From contig OY754339.1 of the NCBI GenBank assembly GCA_963573305.1, positions 14,307,941 to 14,371,940 on the forward strand: DNA of 64,000 nt. The letters run 5' to 3'. Under the pieces are notes generated by a model that saw only the letters and a program-made list of their open reading frames with translations, did not search any database and was not told the origin of the DNA. The translations under genes were made by a program, and so were the position numbers. The DNA comes from Pyrrhosoma nymphula. Lineage: Eukaryota; Arthropoda; Insecta; Odonata; Coenagrionidae. Position 1 is the first letter of the stretch. Each line of letters starts with the position of its first letter. This document shows positions 1 to 12,100 of the stretch, piece after piece.

Positions 1-816
1 ACACTTTCAAACAAAACCCTAGAAGGGCTTATTAACCTGAGTCGTGAAGCCGTTCAATCTATGGCTGAATGGACCTACAGTAATGGATTCCTAATCAATG
101 AGACCAAATCAAATTTTCTACTATTTCATTCAGCATATACTAAACACGACCAGTTACCTCTCCTCTATATTAACAACTCCACTATCAGACATCCTGACTA
201 CATCTCTGTCTTAGGCTTAAAATTAAATGAAACTCTTGATTGGAGGGATCATATTAACTTTATCTCGCACAAATTGTCTCGTGGTATATACATTCTCAGA
301 TCCTTGAGAAACACTGTCTCATTTAATACATTAAAAATGGTGTATTTTAGTTATATATATACTCATTTGTGCAACAATGTTATCTTCTGGGGTCATTCCA
401 CCCTCTCTAAACGGATTTTTGCCTTACAAAAAAGTGCTCTGAGAGTTATTTTCAATTTAAAACCTAGAGTTAGTTGCAAGCCTGTCTTTGCTGAAAATGG
501 CTTTCTGACTCTTCCATGTATTTATGTATTGTATTGTGCCTTATTTGTAAAAACACACTCTGAATGTTTTGTAAAGAATGATAATGTGCATTCCTATGGA
601 ACAAGAAGAAATTGTGATATGCATATATTTCCCAATAATAGTGCTCAGCATAAGAAAAGTCCCACATACAGGCTCTCAACAGTCTACAATAATCTTCCTA
701 TCAAAATAAAGAAAATTGATAATGTTATAAAATTTAAGAAAGAATTATGTACATTTCTGGTAAAGAAGAGATATTATTCCTTGACTGAGTTTGAAGCACA
801 TGTAAAATATGTTTAA
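1..816 (+). CDS. Non-LTR retrotransposon reverse transcriptase, C-terminal part (5' end outside window)
   Basis: The frame is open from base 1 to a TAA at 814-816, about 271 residues, so the 5' part lies left of the window. It reads as the thumb and post-catalytic region of a CR1/L2/jockey-type reverse transcriptase: a segment with NGFLINETKSNFLLF, then a YISVLGLKL step (the family's usual YLGV-like motif after the catalytic domain), then a HxxFISHKLSRGIYILRSLR helix, and a YNNLPIKIK motif near the C-terminus that is common in these proteins. The catalytic YADD box is not in the window. The frame is followed by a 3' UTR and a short ATT repeat tail, as expected for a 3' end of a non-LTR element. 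The exact clade is uncertain. There are no internal stops in the visible part. Confidence 0.8.
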   Translation, partial: TLSNKTLEGLINLSREAVQSMAEWTYSNGFLINETKSNFLLFHSAYTKHDQLPLLYINNSTIRHPDYISVLGLKLNETLDWRDHINFISHKLSRGIYILRSLRNTVSFNTLKMVYFSYIYTHLCNNVIFWGHSTLSKRIFALQKSALRVIFNLKPRVSCKPVFAENGFLTLPCIYVLYCALFVKTHSECFVKNDNVHSYGTRRNCDMHIFPNNSAQHKKSPTYRLSTVYNNLPIKIKKIDNVIKFKKELCTFLVKKRYYSLTEFEAHVKYV

Positions 817-873
817 ATTACATGTATTTATGACGTGTTCTATGATTTGTAGAAATCCCACAGAACAAATAAA

Positions 874-894
874 AATTATTATTATTATTATTAT
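874..894 (+). repeat. (ATT)n tail of the non-LTR element
   Basis: Seven ATT units end the element after an AATAAA-like stretch. Simple-repeat 3' tails of this kind are typical of CR1/L2-type retrotransposons and mark the insertion boundary. Confidence 0.7.
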
Positions 895-895
895 T

Positions 896-1980
896 TGATA
901 TAGTGCTGTAGTTTATTTTGCGGAACAAATTTATATCCGTTAGTACGGGTCGCAGGGGCATGGGCGTGACACGGTTGACTTTGTATTGAATTCAGTATTA
1001 CACTCCTAGTAGTTTTGAAAACATTACCAAAGGAATAGTTCATAGAAATTTTTATTCATATCGCATTATAACAAGGCTTGCGCGCCTTCAGCCAGCGACG
1101 CAGGCTCTCAGAGTGCACTTTTGTATGCCTTCTTCCTGCTGTTAGACAACTAAAGAGTTGAGCATCCATAGAAAAACCTTTCACGACTGCATTCTCAGGT
1201 TGGCAACACTGGTGTCTCCTCACTCCTGTTTTTTCCCGATGGAATGAAATGTCACCAGTGGCCTCCCCACGGAGGGAGGGATTTCCATTGTTAGATCACT
1301 AACTACGTTTTGCAGGCTTGCACCTATGGGGTAGAAATTTTGAAACTGAGTGAAGTAGCTTTCAAGAGGGGTGAGAGTCCACCTGCTTCTGTTTGCGTTC
1401 AAAACAAGTGGCGTCCGTAACGAGAACGATTCCTCATTCGCTTTCTTATCATCTCTGGCGTCACATTGTAAGCAAATGGAGAAATAACTCACGTGATTGG
1501 TTTAACAAATTGGTTGGTTCAACAAGGTTTCATTATTTTTTAAATATGACTTGGGTTTCCGCGTTGGACGTCATGTTCAGGTAAAAATCCCAGCAGCCAG
1601 GTCATGTATCTAGGCTTTGAATTGTTTGGGCCGAGAGGGGAAGTGAGGAGGGGTGGAAGAGAAGCATATTCTTGGTTGAGGGAAGGGGATCCCCTGTCGC
1701 GTGGTGTGCGTGAGGGAAGAGAAAAGGGGAGGACCCCTATAGTTCTGAAGGAGTGTGAGCGAGGGGGTAGGGTCCATGACAACATTTTAGTTGAGGGGGA
1801 GGATTAAGAGGCGGAGTTTTTCCCCCGTAAGCGGTCGGTTAATTAGAAATGGGCGTTTTGGAATGGAAGGTTTAGGAGGGGGGAGGTCGAAAGATACAAA
1901 AATTCGTTAACCACTTCTTCATCTGACCATACACATTGTAATATTTCCACATGCTCCCAACACGTCCCTATCCTTTATTT
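896..1980. other. No gene recognised
   Basis: Short open frames occur here on both strands, but none has a recognisable domain, coding-like composition or splice context. Part of it (about 1620-1800) is purine-rich on the + strand. I see no repeat arms. Confidence 0.5.
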
Positions 1981-2427
1981 TTAACCCTTTCGCTACGGAT
2001 GACGTTTTAAAATTGCGTAAATGCCCATGTGTCCACGGTCAGTTGCTAGTTGATGCAGAGGAATAACAAATATAAGTCGCGTAATTCGCAAATTGAGGGT
2101 TGTAAGTATGTTGCATTATGTTTAGCTCTAATTTACAAATTTTAAATGGAGCTCTACCGTTATTTTTAATGTAGTTCTTGTGCAAAGGAATCTCCGAACT
2201 AATTTTTTGTCAGTTATTTAGTTAGTTAAGGAGTAATTTTTGGTGAGGTTTTTAGTTAGTTAGCGAGTTATCATGTTTTAGGTAAACAACTAAAAGTCAT
2301 TTTTTCATACTAGTTGACGGCCATTTTTGTAGCGAATTTAATTTTTTATTTTTCCCTGTAAAGGTTTTCCCATAAAATTTAAAATGCCATTTTTCCCGCG
2401 AATGATAAGGAACAGCTGCCTATGAGA

Positions 2428-2640
2428 ACTTTTTTTTGAAGATTTTCGCAGCTCATGTTTATGGTATTCAGGTTTCTGGTTCTGCGATTAAATTATTTAA
2501 TATTATGCGACAGTTTCGCCGTGCTATGCTGCAGGCTTCGTCAGGCTTTTAAGGACAACTTAAAAGCCCGACGAAGCCTGCAGCATAGCACGGCGGATAA
2601 CATTAAATAATTTAATCGCAGAACCAGAAACCTGAATACC
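2428..2640. repeat. Large hairpin insertion with 14-bp flanking direct repeat
   Basis: Two arms of about 85 bases (from 2463, and ending at 2640) are almost perfect reverse complements around a loop of about 10 bases. The insertion is flanked by the same 14 bases, AGCTGCCTATGAGA, at 2414-2427 and 2641-2654. This looks like a target duplication, so a fold-back sequence was inserted into the piggyBac-type element. Confidence 0.75.
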
Positions 2641-2928
2641 AGCTGCCTATGAGACTTTCAACTAGGGTTGTCGATTGGTAGTATAGTTAATAAGTTGATT
2701 TGATTCCTAATGATTGTATCCTAATTGCTAACTAGCACTAACAGATCGTCTTGTATGTTTTCAGCATAACTTTTGAGTCTCTGTCCATTTGTGTAATTGC
2801 AAAATACCTATATACTAACGGTCAAACGTTTACAAGACACGGATGATCGCACGTTGTACTTAAATGCAAGGGATTTCCAGTTTTAGAATTTAAAAGAATA
2901 TGATAGCCGAATTAAAAGGATCCAAAAA

Positions 2929-3222
2929 CAAAAGTTCCCTAGACCGTACATTTCATGAATTAACAGAGTGAAAATTACTAAGTACAGATTCTTTAATTCG
3001 CGTTCTGTTGATGCCAATAGCCCGACTAAGAATATTTAAAATTTTAAATAATTTCTATCGTTGAGTAATGGAGAAAATCATTTACAAGTGCGAAATACAA
3101 TAACGAAATTATTTGTCTAACCATTGATATGATTTTGTTTGCTAGAGAGCTTAATATTTTTCGTAGAATTTCATTTAAAAGCTATGAAGGGACTGCAAAA
3201 CTTAAAGAATTCTTTTCCGATT
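2929..3222 (+). repeat. Dispersed repeat, first copy (pairs with 63700-63998)
   Basis: About 290 bases align in direct orientation with 63700-63998, with scattered substitutions and small gaps. Shared blocks include GACCGTACAT, GTGCGAAATACAAT and GAGAGCTTAATA. Both copies lie inside TTAA-flanked piggyBac-type sequence, so this is probably the element's own internal sequence. Confidence 0.75.
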
Positions 3223-3521
3223 AAATATATCTTGAGGCTGCAGCAACAATGTTTTTCGCAAAACCATTACATAAACAAATAGTTGACCATGACCGCATGC
3301 CGTAATGGGCTTCTCAAGCAGAAAGGGTCAGGATTATCTCCGCCCGGTGGCCGAGAAAAAAGGTCTGGCACCCCGCTGGGCCCGGCCCCAAGTTGAGGAA
3401 ACACTTACCTGAGCAATCCTTACTGAGTGAAAGCTCCGTTCTGGGAATACAAAGAAGTCTTAGTAGCATTTGTGAGGGAAGTAGTATTTTCCAACTTGTG
3501 GCCCCGTCGCGAAAGGGTTAA

Positions 3522-5454
3522 CATGCAAGATTACAGGCTTATTGTTAGCCAAAACTTTTCGGAATAAGTGCAGTCGGTGACCTTGACATGACAAAGCAAA
3601 CAGCTTTGAGAGCGGGCGAAGTAAGGGGTCATTCAAGAATAAAGCAAGACGAGAAAGGGGGAGGGGATTTACACTCTTCTTACATTTTCTTACGTAGAGT
3701 GTTTTCGGGACCCTAGATAATCCTAATTTAGATTTTGTTTGCTCATGAGATCGTGGCTGAATCACTAATAATCGCAGTTCATAGTTTTAATACTGCAAAC
3801 AGCGAGTATTTTCACCTGGGTAAAAAGGATGCATTTATTTTTTTATGTACTGAAAAGGAAAACAAACAACGTTTGTTAAGAATTCAATGATTGCTTAAAT
3901 ACTGGCTTGTCATCGGGTTATCGGGGTGTTTAATCCCTCTGCCAGGGTCCAAAAAATCTCATGTGATATTTAACGTAGTGAGCATTAAAAACATCCAAAA
4001 ATATAAACTGGCGTATTATCAGCAAGCCCGGATTGTGCATTATTTTGGTACCTACTTGAAAACTATGGCACTCAAAAGCTTATGATTGTTTTCAGTTTAT
4101 TTTTAAACCGTTGCCAAGACTAAATTTTATCTGGTCACCGCCATTTGCTTGAATTGACTCTGGTCCTCTAGGTTGCCGCGTCGTTACATTTCAACAGGTG
4201 ATAAACTTTGGTTCCATCGCTGTGCCTTCAATATGCTGAGCCGTAGCATCCTTGGCCATAGCAAAATTCTAGTATCCATGGATAGCCGTAACCCCCGAGA
4301 TATACAGGCCTGAGCACCCGAATTACGATCGTCACCTGTTTTCCAAAAGTAAGCCTAAAATCGTGTGTGTTCTTACGAAGATAAGTGAACAAATTCTAAT
4401 ATAAGGTTATTATGGCAGATAATTCTTTGTTTGTACCGCACATATTTGTTAAATGAGATAATGCATCATAACCAATAGCTGCAGAAATTCATAAATCGTT
4501 GCAATGTGATTTTATCACAACATAAGTACACGAAATTTTAGGAGGCCTATAGAAAGTGATCAGATTTTTATTTGCCATGTATTGGATTTTATATCCCTTA
4601 AGCAAATAGTACTTTGCGTACCATGAGAACATAAGTTGGTTACGTAACGAAGGGGAGCGTCAAATGACTATATGACGTCTTCATCCTCCATTGAGATTTT
4701 GCATCGCATGACACTCATAATCAAATTTGAGCCATCAGGATTCGTTTGTGCTTATATTATCTTCATAAAATTGAATCAAATTGTCTCCTTAATCTACCCA
4801 ATTCGGTTTCAGGTTTCACAATCAAGAATGCGAGGGAAATATATTCACCGCAATCGAAGTATAGAATTAAAATTCGCGTCAACAATTTTCTTTGCTGGTT
4901 TTCGAATAATAATTGTCTTAAAAGCCCAGCTAAAGTAAGACGAATGCTTTTCGAAGTGCTTAAATATTTTTAATGAAAGTAAAGTGGCCCTTGAAATTCG
5001 GCATATGACAAGAAATAATTGCCTAACTTTGTTGAACCTTGCCATAAGAAATACATAGGAAGCGCATTTCCCGCGCTTTTCGTAGACCTACTAAATATAA
5101 GTGGGGGGAGGGGGTAGTATTACGGCCTGCATATCTCTGAAGCTACGCCTGAGCACAGTATTCCGATGAGAAGCCAATACTGCATAACATTTCGTCACCT
5201 AACAGGTAATATATGCTCAATCTTCCAAAAAATAAAAAAAGCCGCCAGTCAAATACAGTAAGAAGAAAAAAAATACAATTTCGGATCCCATCTGAATCAT
5301 CCATCAATTTCAGATCAACCGATTTTATCCCATTATGGGCTTAACCATCAATCACCGCTTATATTAGCCGGTATACTGCATTACAGTAATCATTTTTATG
5401 TCCGTCGAAATTAGCTTGCAAAATTAATGTGAGTTGCGTCAGAAATCTCGGCAG
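3522..5454. other. No gene recognised
   Basis: AT-rich sequence. Open frames of 60-100 codons occur (for example at 3460-3765 on the minus strand and 4672-4938 on the plus strand), but they overlap each other and show no domain, so I do not call them genes. Confidence 0.5.
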
Positions 5455-5559
5455 CCCCTGAGACTACGCAACCCGCATATAACCTCCTTACTTACGAACC
5501 CCCGTACATCGAAGTCATTTTTCCGGTCCCAGCGAATTCGTTATAGGGAGGTTTTACTG
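5455..5559. mobile_element. Right-end fragment of a Tigger-like element
   Basis: The segment ends in GTTATAGGGAGGTTTTACTG followed by TA. It matches, with substitutions, the right end of the complete Tigger-like element at 35744-40124, including the shared words CGCAACCCGCA and TACATCGAAGT. No matching left end is visible upstream, so the copy is truncated. Confidence 0.65.
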
Positions 5560-5562
5560 TAA

Positions 5563-6139
5563 CAAGCTTAATTTCTCAGACCATATTCATATAATTAAAT
5601 CCAAAGCTATGTCTCTCCTAGGCATTCTATACCGCTACACAGAAATTAAAGACCCCCAAGCTCTTAAATCCTATTTTAAAACTATTGTTCTTCCCGTGAT
5701 CACATATTGCTCTCCTATTTGGGTGTTGTCTGCTCCTTCCAATCTCGCAGCCCTTAAATCTGTTACCCATTTCTTCACAAGTATAGTGAAGTACAGACTC
5801 CCCCACATGCGAGATATGTGCACTAACGCCATTCTGTCTTCTCTCTCCATTCACAATCTTCCTTGTCTCCTCCTTAAAAGTGACCTGAAATTTGTTTACA
5901 ACATCCTTAACTCCATCACAGACTGTCCCGATCACCTCTCTTCTATGAATTTCCGAGTACCCTCCCGGCCTACGCGCACCCACGATCTATTCCATTTACC
6001 AATTCCTAGATTATTGCTCGCTCAAGGCTCACTTTTTTTCCGCCTCCCCTCCCTTCTTAATTCCCTTCCTGAGAGCGTTTATCCCTTTTTTTCTATCCTC
6101 CAACATCTTTACAAACTTGGCTCTCTCTCATCTTTCTGA
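5563..6139 (+). CDS. 5'-truncated non-LTR reverse transcriptase fragment
   Basis: The frame is open from about 5563 (KLNFSDHIHIIKSKA) to a TGA at 6137-6139. It matches the C-terminal region after the catalytic domain of jockey/CR1-type reverse transcriptases: a KLxFSDHI..IxSKAxxxLG helix, then LPVITYCSPIW (the usual YCSPVW-type motif), and a tail resembling LFHLPIPR. The catalytic domain is missing, so this is a dead-on-arrival insertion, as these elements commonly produce. It is followed by a 3' UTR and an AAAT repeat tail (6303-6320) that abuts Tigger transposase sequence directly. Confidence 0.75.
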
Positions 6140-6302
6140 AAATAGCTAACAATGCTTCTTCATTCAGTTTCTTTCCGATATTTCCTGTTTTGTTATGATA
6201 TCTGTTATTATGTTATGTTTTTATTGTATCTGTTTTCTTTGTACGTTTGTTATTGGGCCACTGTAAATTGGCAACAGTTGCTGTATGTGGACATTTTTGA
6301 TT

Positions 6303-6320
6303 AAAATAAATAAATAAATA
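6303..6320 (+). repeat. (AAAT)n tail of the 5'-truncated non-LTR insertion
   Basis: AAAATAAATAAATAAATA closes the insertion. The next codons already belong to Tigger transposase, so this marks the 3' junction of the retrotransposon inside that element. Confidence 0.65.
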
Positions 6321-6830
6321 TTGGATGCAATTCATGATGTGTCACAGTCCTCAGTGAAACCAGTGACACTAGTTCGTTCTTGGAGGAAACTTTTGTTTGA
6401 CCACGAAGGTGATTTCGAGGGCTTTTCAGAGACTGAAGTGGATGACTCCGAGTTGGGGGGTTTAGTGAAAACTATGAAGGGATTCGAAATGGTTGCTCCG
6501 GAGAACTTAGAAGAATGGCTAAAGAGAGACGAAAGCGACCCGGGCTTCCAGCATATGACTGATAGCGATATTGTTTACGCCGTGGTCAGACAAGAAGGAG
6601 AGGAAGGGAGTGGGGAGAGTTAAAGTAGCGGAAGTGAAGACGAGGGGAGCAGCGAACGCATGAGTAACAGCCAGGCACTCAACTTTGTCAATGGTTTGCT
6701 GAAGTATATGGAGCAGTGGGAATACAACTACAATGACATTATCGCTGCTAAAAATAGACGTGGTCGGGTGAAGAATACTCTCGATGAGTCCATGAAACAA
6801 TCGAAAATAACAGACTATGTGCCCAAATGA
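6321..6830 (+). pseudogene. pogo/Tigger transposase, C-terminal part, with nonsense codon
   Basis: The reading frame gives the C-terminal region of a Tigger (pogo family, Tc1/mariner superfamily) DDE transposase. TLVRSWRKLLF is the conserved segment after the DDE domain. It is followed by an acidic stretch (EWLKRDESDPGFQHMTDSDI), the family's pattern of a gapped DPG..(M/L)TDxDIV motif, and a C-terminal SKITDYV like the usual SITDYF ending. An in-frame TAA at 6621-6623 interrupts the acidic linker and the frame then continues to a TGA at 6828-6830. The DDE catalytic core is absent. The 5' side is replaced by the non-LTR insertion. The matching terminal inverted repeat lies just downstream. Confidence 0.8.
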
Positions 6831-6924
6831 TAGTATATTGTTTTTTTTACGTATATCATGAAAATTATCAGAAATAAAAGTGAAAGTTTGGATTATCCGT
6901 ATTTTTTGATTTAACGTGCATCCT

Positions 6925-6961
6925 CTCCCCATCATTAGCCCGGATAATCGAGAGTTCACTG
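6925..6961. mobile_element. Right terminal inverted repeat of the truncated Tigger element
   Basis: The end CGGATAATCGAGAGTTCACTG followed by TA (6962-6963) is a typical Tigger terminus (read outward it starts CAGTGAACTCTCGATTATCCG). It lies about 95 bases after the transposase stop. Confidence 0.7.
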
Positions 6962-6963
6962 TA

Positions 6964-8920
6964 CTTCCTTTTCCATACTGACATACTGGCAAGGCTAATT
7001 CCCAAGGCTCATCGCCTGCACCATTGTTGTACAATTCTTCAAAATACTCCCTCTCTAATAGTCCCTGACACCTCTTTCATCCCACATGATCTCACCACTT
7101 TTGTTCTTTAAGCAATGTGTTGAATATGTACTTGTTTATGACCAGTATTGTTTATTTTCCCCAATCTCCTCAAATAGCCTCAAAGTGGTTGCATAGCAAC
7201 CAGCAAGAAACAGAAAAGTACCGGGAAAAACCAGGAATAAATACGTATTTTATTTCTGTGAATGAATTGCCAACCTGTACTCGATATTGTACTTCTGGGG
7301 GAGATACAAGGATCATCTCACTTATTATCTTTGACAAGAAGACGTGGATTATCTTCTCTCTGTAAGTGTGTCATGCCTACATGTTTCAAGGCAGTTGTAT
7401 TTGAAGCACTAAATTGCGTGATGTATGGATGGATTTGCAGTTAAAAATTGTGTTGTGGAATGTGAGGACTGGCTATAATTACTGCACGAAAGTATTAACA
7501 AAAGACCGGAAAATAATCCCTGCTCTCTGTTCCCCACTCTCTGGCAATTTCTGTACACTATTGCAAAATGAAGTTCCTTGTGTGAAATGGCCTCAACGGT
7601 GTATGAAAAACCATTGTTAGAACAAAACTTAATATGTAGGTAAAAATGAGTTTTTGTCTCGCCAGCAAAAATATTTTTTGTGAAAAACCTGCGTAAATGG
7701 CAAATTTGACAACTAGGGGTAAGGAAAAGGTTTTATACTTAGCCATTCCTAAATTAGTTGATGTATTGTTATGTTGGAAGTATTTTACAAATGCGCAAAG
7801 TTTGCATTACAAGTGAGGTGATTTTGGTGTTGATACGTCTCTTGAAAGTGAGTGAAAATTGCATGTTCGCTGATGAGAGGAAAGCTCACCATTATGGCAT
7901 CTAGCACCATATTTGGAGCCCAGGGTTCCATCAGGGGGCTCGTGTCTTATGACCAGGAAGCTCGGATCCTCCTTCAACCCTTGCAAATGTTTAGCTCCTA
8001 TAACTCTGGTGGTGTGCAAAATTGAAACATGGAAATGGAACCCTTTTTATTCAGGAAATTTGGGAGCCCAGCCCTTTCTAATACTTGAGTGCTCCCTCTT
8101 TTAGAAAGTTCAATTCTTTGGACTGTAGAAGTGTAAAAAATCCCATGATGGAAATGGAGCTCCCTCTTAGGGGCCCCTAGTACAGTTAGAGGGACCTAAT
8201 TCCATCTCACCAGTGCCCCTAACACTTGAGGGCTTTGCTACTCAACCCCTTGCTGTGGTTCAGTGCCTATACCCTCAAAGGTATTTAAAATCAGTGGTAA
8301 ATGAAATTCTGAAACCCTTCTCATGTCCAATCAGGGGTCCAACACTCACATTGTTGATCTCCCTAAGAATGGAAGGCATATGTCCTCTAATCCCTGTGAA
8401 GTTTTAATTACAGTAACTCCCAACAATGAAAAGTCATTCACTTGTAAATCCCACTTTGGGCCCCCCGGGGAAATTTACATAAACCCTACATCTTTGCCAG
8501 TGATTTACTCAATTACTGGTCAAAATTTCAAGATAATTGTTTTTACTATTCATTTATGATGAGGATATTAACAACCACACATCAGAAATATGCCTTAATT
8601 GGATATATGCATATGTGTCCAAAACTGACTATTACATATTGTTTGTCTGCACGAGTTGAGTGAGAAATGTTCTACATCAGTGTGTTTGTCTCTGTAACAT
8701 GTGGTATGGTATCTTTCTCGTACATCTGTTGGGATTTCCATATTTCCCAAGATTGTGCTGGAAGTGAGAAGGAATGTTCTTATGTGTTAGTTTTGGTCTT
8801 GCTTTCAGTTTTCGTTATTTTTTTATTTACAATGAAAATCAGTTGCAATCTTGAATGCATTGTTTCATGTTGTGTAAAATAGCCATTTAACTAACACACT
8901 ATGGGATTTTTTTTTCCTAG
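6964..8920. other. SMC5 intron sequence, nothing recognised
   Basis: No coding exon or known repeat seen. The last bases before 8921 form a polypyrimidine tract and TAG, the acceptor for the first visible SMC5 exon. I looked for the SMC5 Walker A exon (GPNGxGKS type) in 1-8920 and found none. Confidence 0.5.
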
Positions 8921-9132
8921 ATCAACATGAAGAGTACAAGTATGGCCAAATACTTGGAGTGTGTCGTGCCTCACCGTGATTTGTTAGCTTTTGTTTGTGA
9001 AAATCCTGAAGACTCGAACTTTTTGATGGAGGAGTTAAGAGACAAGTTAAAATATAAAGTCAATGTAGTGACTTCCAAGCCTAATGTGCCATTGTCATCC
9101 TTTACACGGCCATACGAACTGCAATCTATTGC
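8921..9132 (+). CDS. SMC5: SMC5 visible exon 1 (hinge)
   Basis: Preceded by a polypyrimidine tract and TAG, followed by GTGAGT. Reads INMKSTSMAKYLECVVP..., with LLAFVCENPEDSNFLMEELRD, equivalent to the hinge segment of SMC5 that in vertebrates has the pattern AKYVE..IP..DLRAFVFES. Ends in phase 2. Confidence 0.88.
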
Positions 9133-12100
9133 GTGAGTATTTATTTTTTATTTTCAAGATTTGATGTGCATGGGAAAATCAGTATTGCATTAAATTTTGG
9201 TATTCCACCTTATGGTTGGTAAGTTTTATAGACTTCCTGTTCGTCAAAGATCCATAGGAGGAGGGTTTGCTTCAAAATCTATTCTATTTGACCAATTGCA
9301 TTCCCATTATTTTATATTTGCCACATTAATCCAAAAAGAGTTGAAAAAATGTATCAAATGGAGACCTAAGTAATGCTACATAATATGTATGCATACAGAT
9401 TGAATAATTACCAGAGGAGTGCATCAGCATCATCATGTCGTCATATCATTAAAAGATCTAATCCTAGAGGTGCTGTAGTCGGAAAGAAATAAATACAAAA
9501 AGTTCACATTTTGGCCGGCAGATGGCACCACATGTAAATTTGAATTCTCGTGCCATCGTGGTAGCCTGCTTTCCTTTACGCTTACCATCGTTTATGTTTT
9601 TGCTGTGATTCCTTCCGAAATCGCAGAAAAAACGTCCACTGTGCAAATGAGAAGAGTATGCAATTTTTTCATCGACGAGAAGGTTCCATTGGGTAAATAG
9701 TGAGGCAAAAGTTAGGCACCATTAGTATTTTTATTAAAATCAAATCAAAAATCTAACTGTAGGTAAATAATACAAAACACGACTTTAGTACACGTCACGA
9801 GACCTGGATTATAGGTAGGTTTACAGCAGAATTACCTCCATATATCGGCCCTGAAAATAAATTTCCAACTCAATAAGGAGAACTACGAAGACTACGTGGG
9901 AAGTGATCACTTCAGCACTAACTTTCCCTCATCCCCGTGAGACACGATATATGTGTAACAAGTAATATATGATTACTTACTTTGCCACTGCCACCGGGAA
10001 GTTGTGCATCTGCCCGTCGACATTTCGGCTACGACAGCCAGGCATAACACAGTTTGCCTTGGGCATCTTCAAAGCAAGATACACAGAAAAGATAATATGC
10101 AAGCACAGTGCGTCCGTTTCACAGCAAAATCACACATACTTAACTGGGAGAACAGGGTTCTCACGAGTAGTCGAAAGAACTCTGGAACCACCCCCAACTC
10201 CCCCTAGAACCTCCTCAAACTGCCCCCAACACCCCCTTGACCTTCCCCCCTTTCCCCTCTTCCCCATCTTTCAACACCCGTGGCACCATCTATAAACCGT
10301 GCATTGTAACTTCTTCCTTGCTCAATTTGAAATAGCCTACCACGTCCCGCCATTACTGTTGCCCTCAGCTGATAATTACCAAAGGTAACATTAGCCAGAG
10401 AGCATTCAAATACACAATATGTGTTTGTAGGAGATATGAGAGGCAGAAATTTTAAGGCCCTCTTGAGACAAAATTAAAACACTGCCGTTTTTAATAGTAG
10501 TTTTACTAAAGGCATCTACAGCCACATCCACCATGTCCAGCCAACCACATCCATGCACCTTAAAGAAAGATAACTTGTCATACTTAAGACAGTGCTCACA
10601 TTAACATACAATGTTTGGGGCCTCTTCTGCCTGCAGCATTTCAGAGACAGTAATTGTTTTTGGAAGTTTACTATTGGAATGACAAGCTCAGGCTGCCGGG
10701 GTAGTTAACCCGGTGGAGAATTTGCCCAAACTTTCAGACAAAATATGGCTTCACTAAGACATGTGGAGGCCAGAATAATGGGAAGGAAATAGGATATTTT
10801 TTAAGCATGTCTAACAAGTTATTTCTTGGTATCACTAAGATTTTTAATGCTATACTTGATTGCCTACTACAATATTGTGTACAGTGGGAGACTTGTATGG
10901 TAAAAGGTGTTGTAATCCTTTATTAAGTCAGTTAATTCTTGTTTGTGAAATGGTGAGATGGGAAGTTTAATGGGTGATTGAGTTCACTGTTCTTTTGGTT
11001 TTGTGTATTTTTAATCGCTCTAAATTTTTTGTCTAGTTTTTCTTGTTTTTTCTTTAATCTTGGTTCATACCTGTGGCCTGAAGTACTGAGTTCATAGGAG
11101 GAATTAAATTTCACCTGACGAGGGAAATTTAGGATTAATATGTATATCCTTTTATATGAAGATACAGGTCTTCCGGTTTTTACTCTGCGTAGGTCCATCT
11201 TCTTTGTGTGACAGTTTTGGCGGCTTTGTAATCAGCTTCTTCAGGTCATTGAAGTGAGGATGCATTCTTTCGGCCGCCTTATATATCTTATCTGTAGAGT
11301 CAGGTCACTTGTAATTAGCTGTTCATGTTTGCCTTTTTCCCATGCAAAAACGTTTCCAAGCATTAGTGAGAGTAGTCCAGTATCATTTTTGGTTTCTTAT
11401 CTACTTGGTTGCTTACTTCCTTGCTGTTATGCATGGTGCTCATTAGAACAATGTTTCTATTCTTCTTTGGGATATAGGATACAACTGCAGTGTCTTTTGT
11501 AAAATAGAATTTTGAGACAATTTCAGTAGGGAAGATGGCTATTCCCTTGCTAATGCTTGAAAATGCAGTTTGGGTGGGAAAAAAGGAAAACATCAACACC
11601 CAATCACGAGTGACTTGACTCTACGGATAAGATGTATAAGGCAACCAAAATAATGCTTCCTCACTTCACTGACCTGAAGAAGCTGACTGCAACGCCAGCA
11701 AAATTGTTGTCTGAAGATGATGGACCTACGCAGAGTAGAACCCAGAAGACCTGTGTCTTCATATAAAAGGATATACATATTAATCCTAAATTCCCTCATC
11801 AGGTGAAATTTAATTTTTCCCATGAACTCAGTACTTCAGGGCACAGGTTCATCGTTAAGTATGAAATGCAGCTTAAATGTCACAAAAAACTTGATGACTC
11901 TGATTTCTATAAATTCAAGGAAAGATTACGGGATATAGATACTCAGAATGAACCAAGATTGATCAGACATAGTTTTTTTTACAAAATTACCCATCAACGA
12001 AGAAAAGTTCAAGTATTCTGAATGTACCTATAGGTTTGAACATTCTCAAATTACATTGTCCAAAGCCGTCAATAAATAAACAATGATGTAGTAAGCATAG

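Larger units (their letters stand above)
1985..3517. mobile_element. piggyBac-type element without transposase
   Basis: Both ends carry inverted CCCTTTCGC(T/G)ACGG termini, and each is flanked by TTAA (1981-1984 and 3518-3521), the piggyBac target duplication. No transposase frame is visible between them, so this is a non-autonomous or decayed copy of about 1.5 kb. It contains a large hairpin insertion (2428-2640). Its internal part (2929-3222) is repeated at 63700-63998, near the right end of the window. The class assignment rests on the TTAA flanks and the CCCTTT-like ends. Confidence 0.7.

Noticed and set aside
3337..3415. tRNA-Ser-like or U1-like words (GGTGGCCGAG, ACTTACCTG)
   Set aside because: Isolated short matches with no surrounding fold, box B or spacing.
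1..8920. Upstream SMC5 exons including Walker A
   Set aside because: Searched all frames for a GxxGxGKS motif or SMC5 N-terminal coil and found none. They must lie left of the window.
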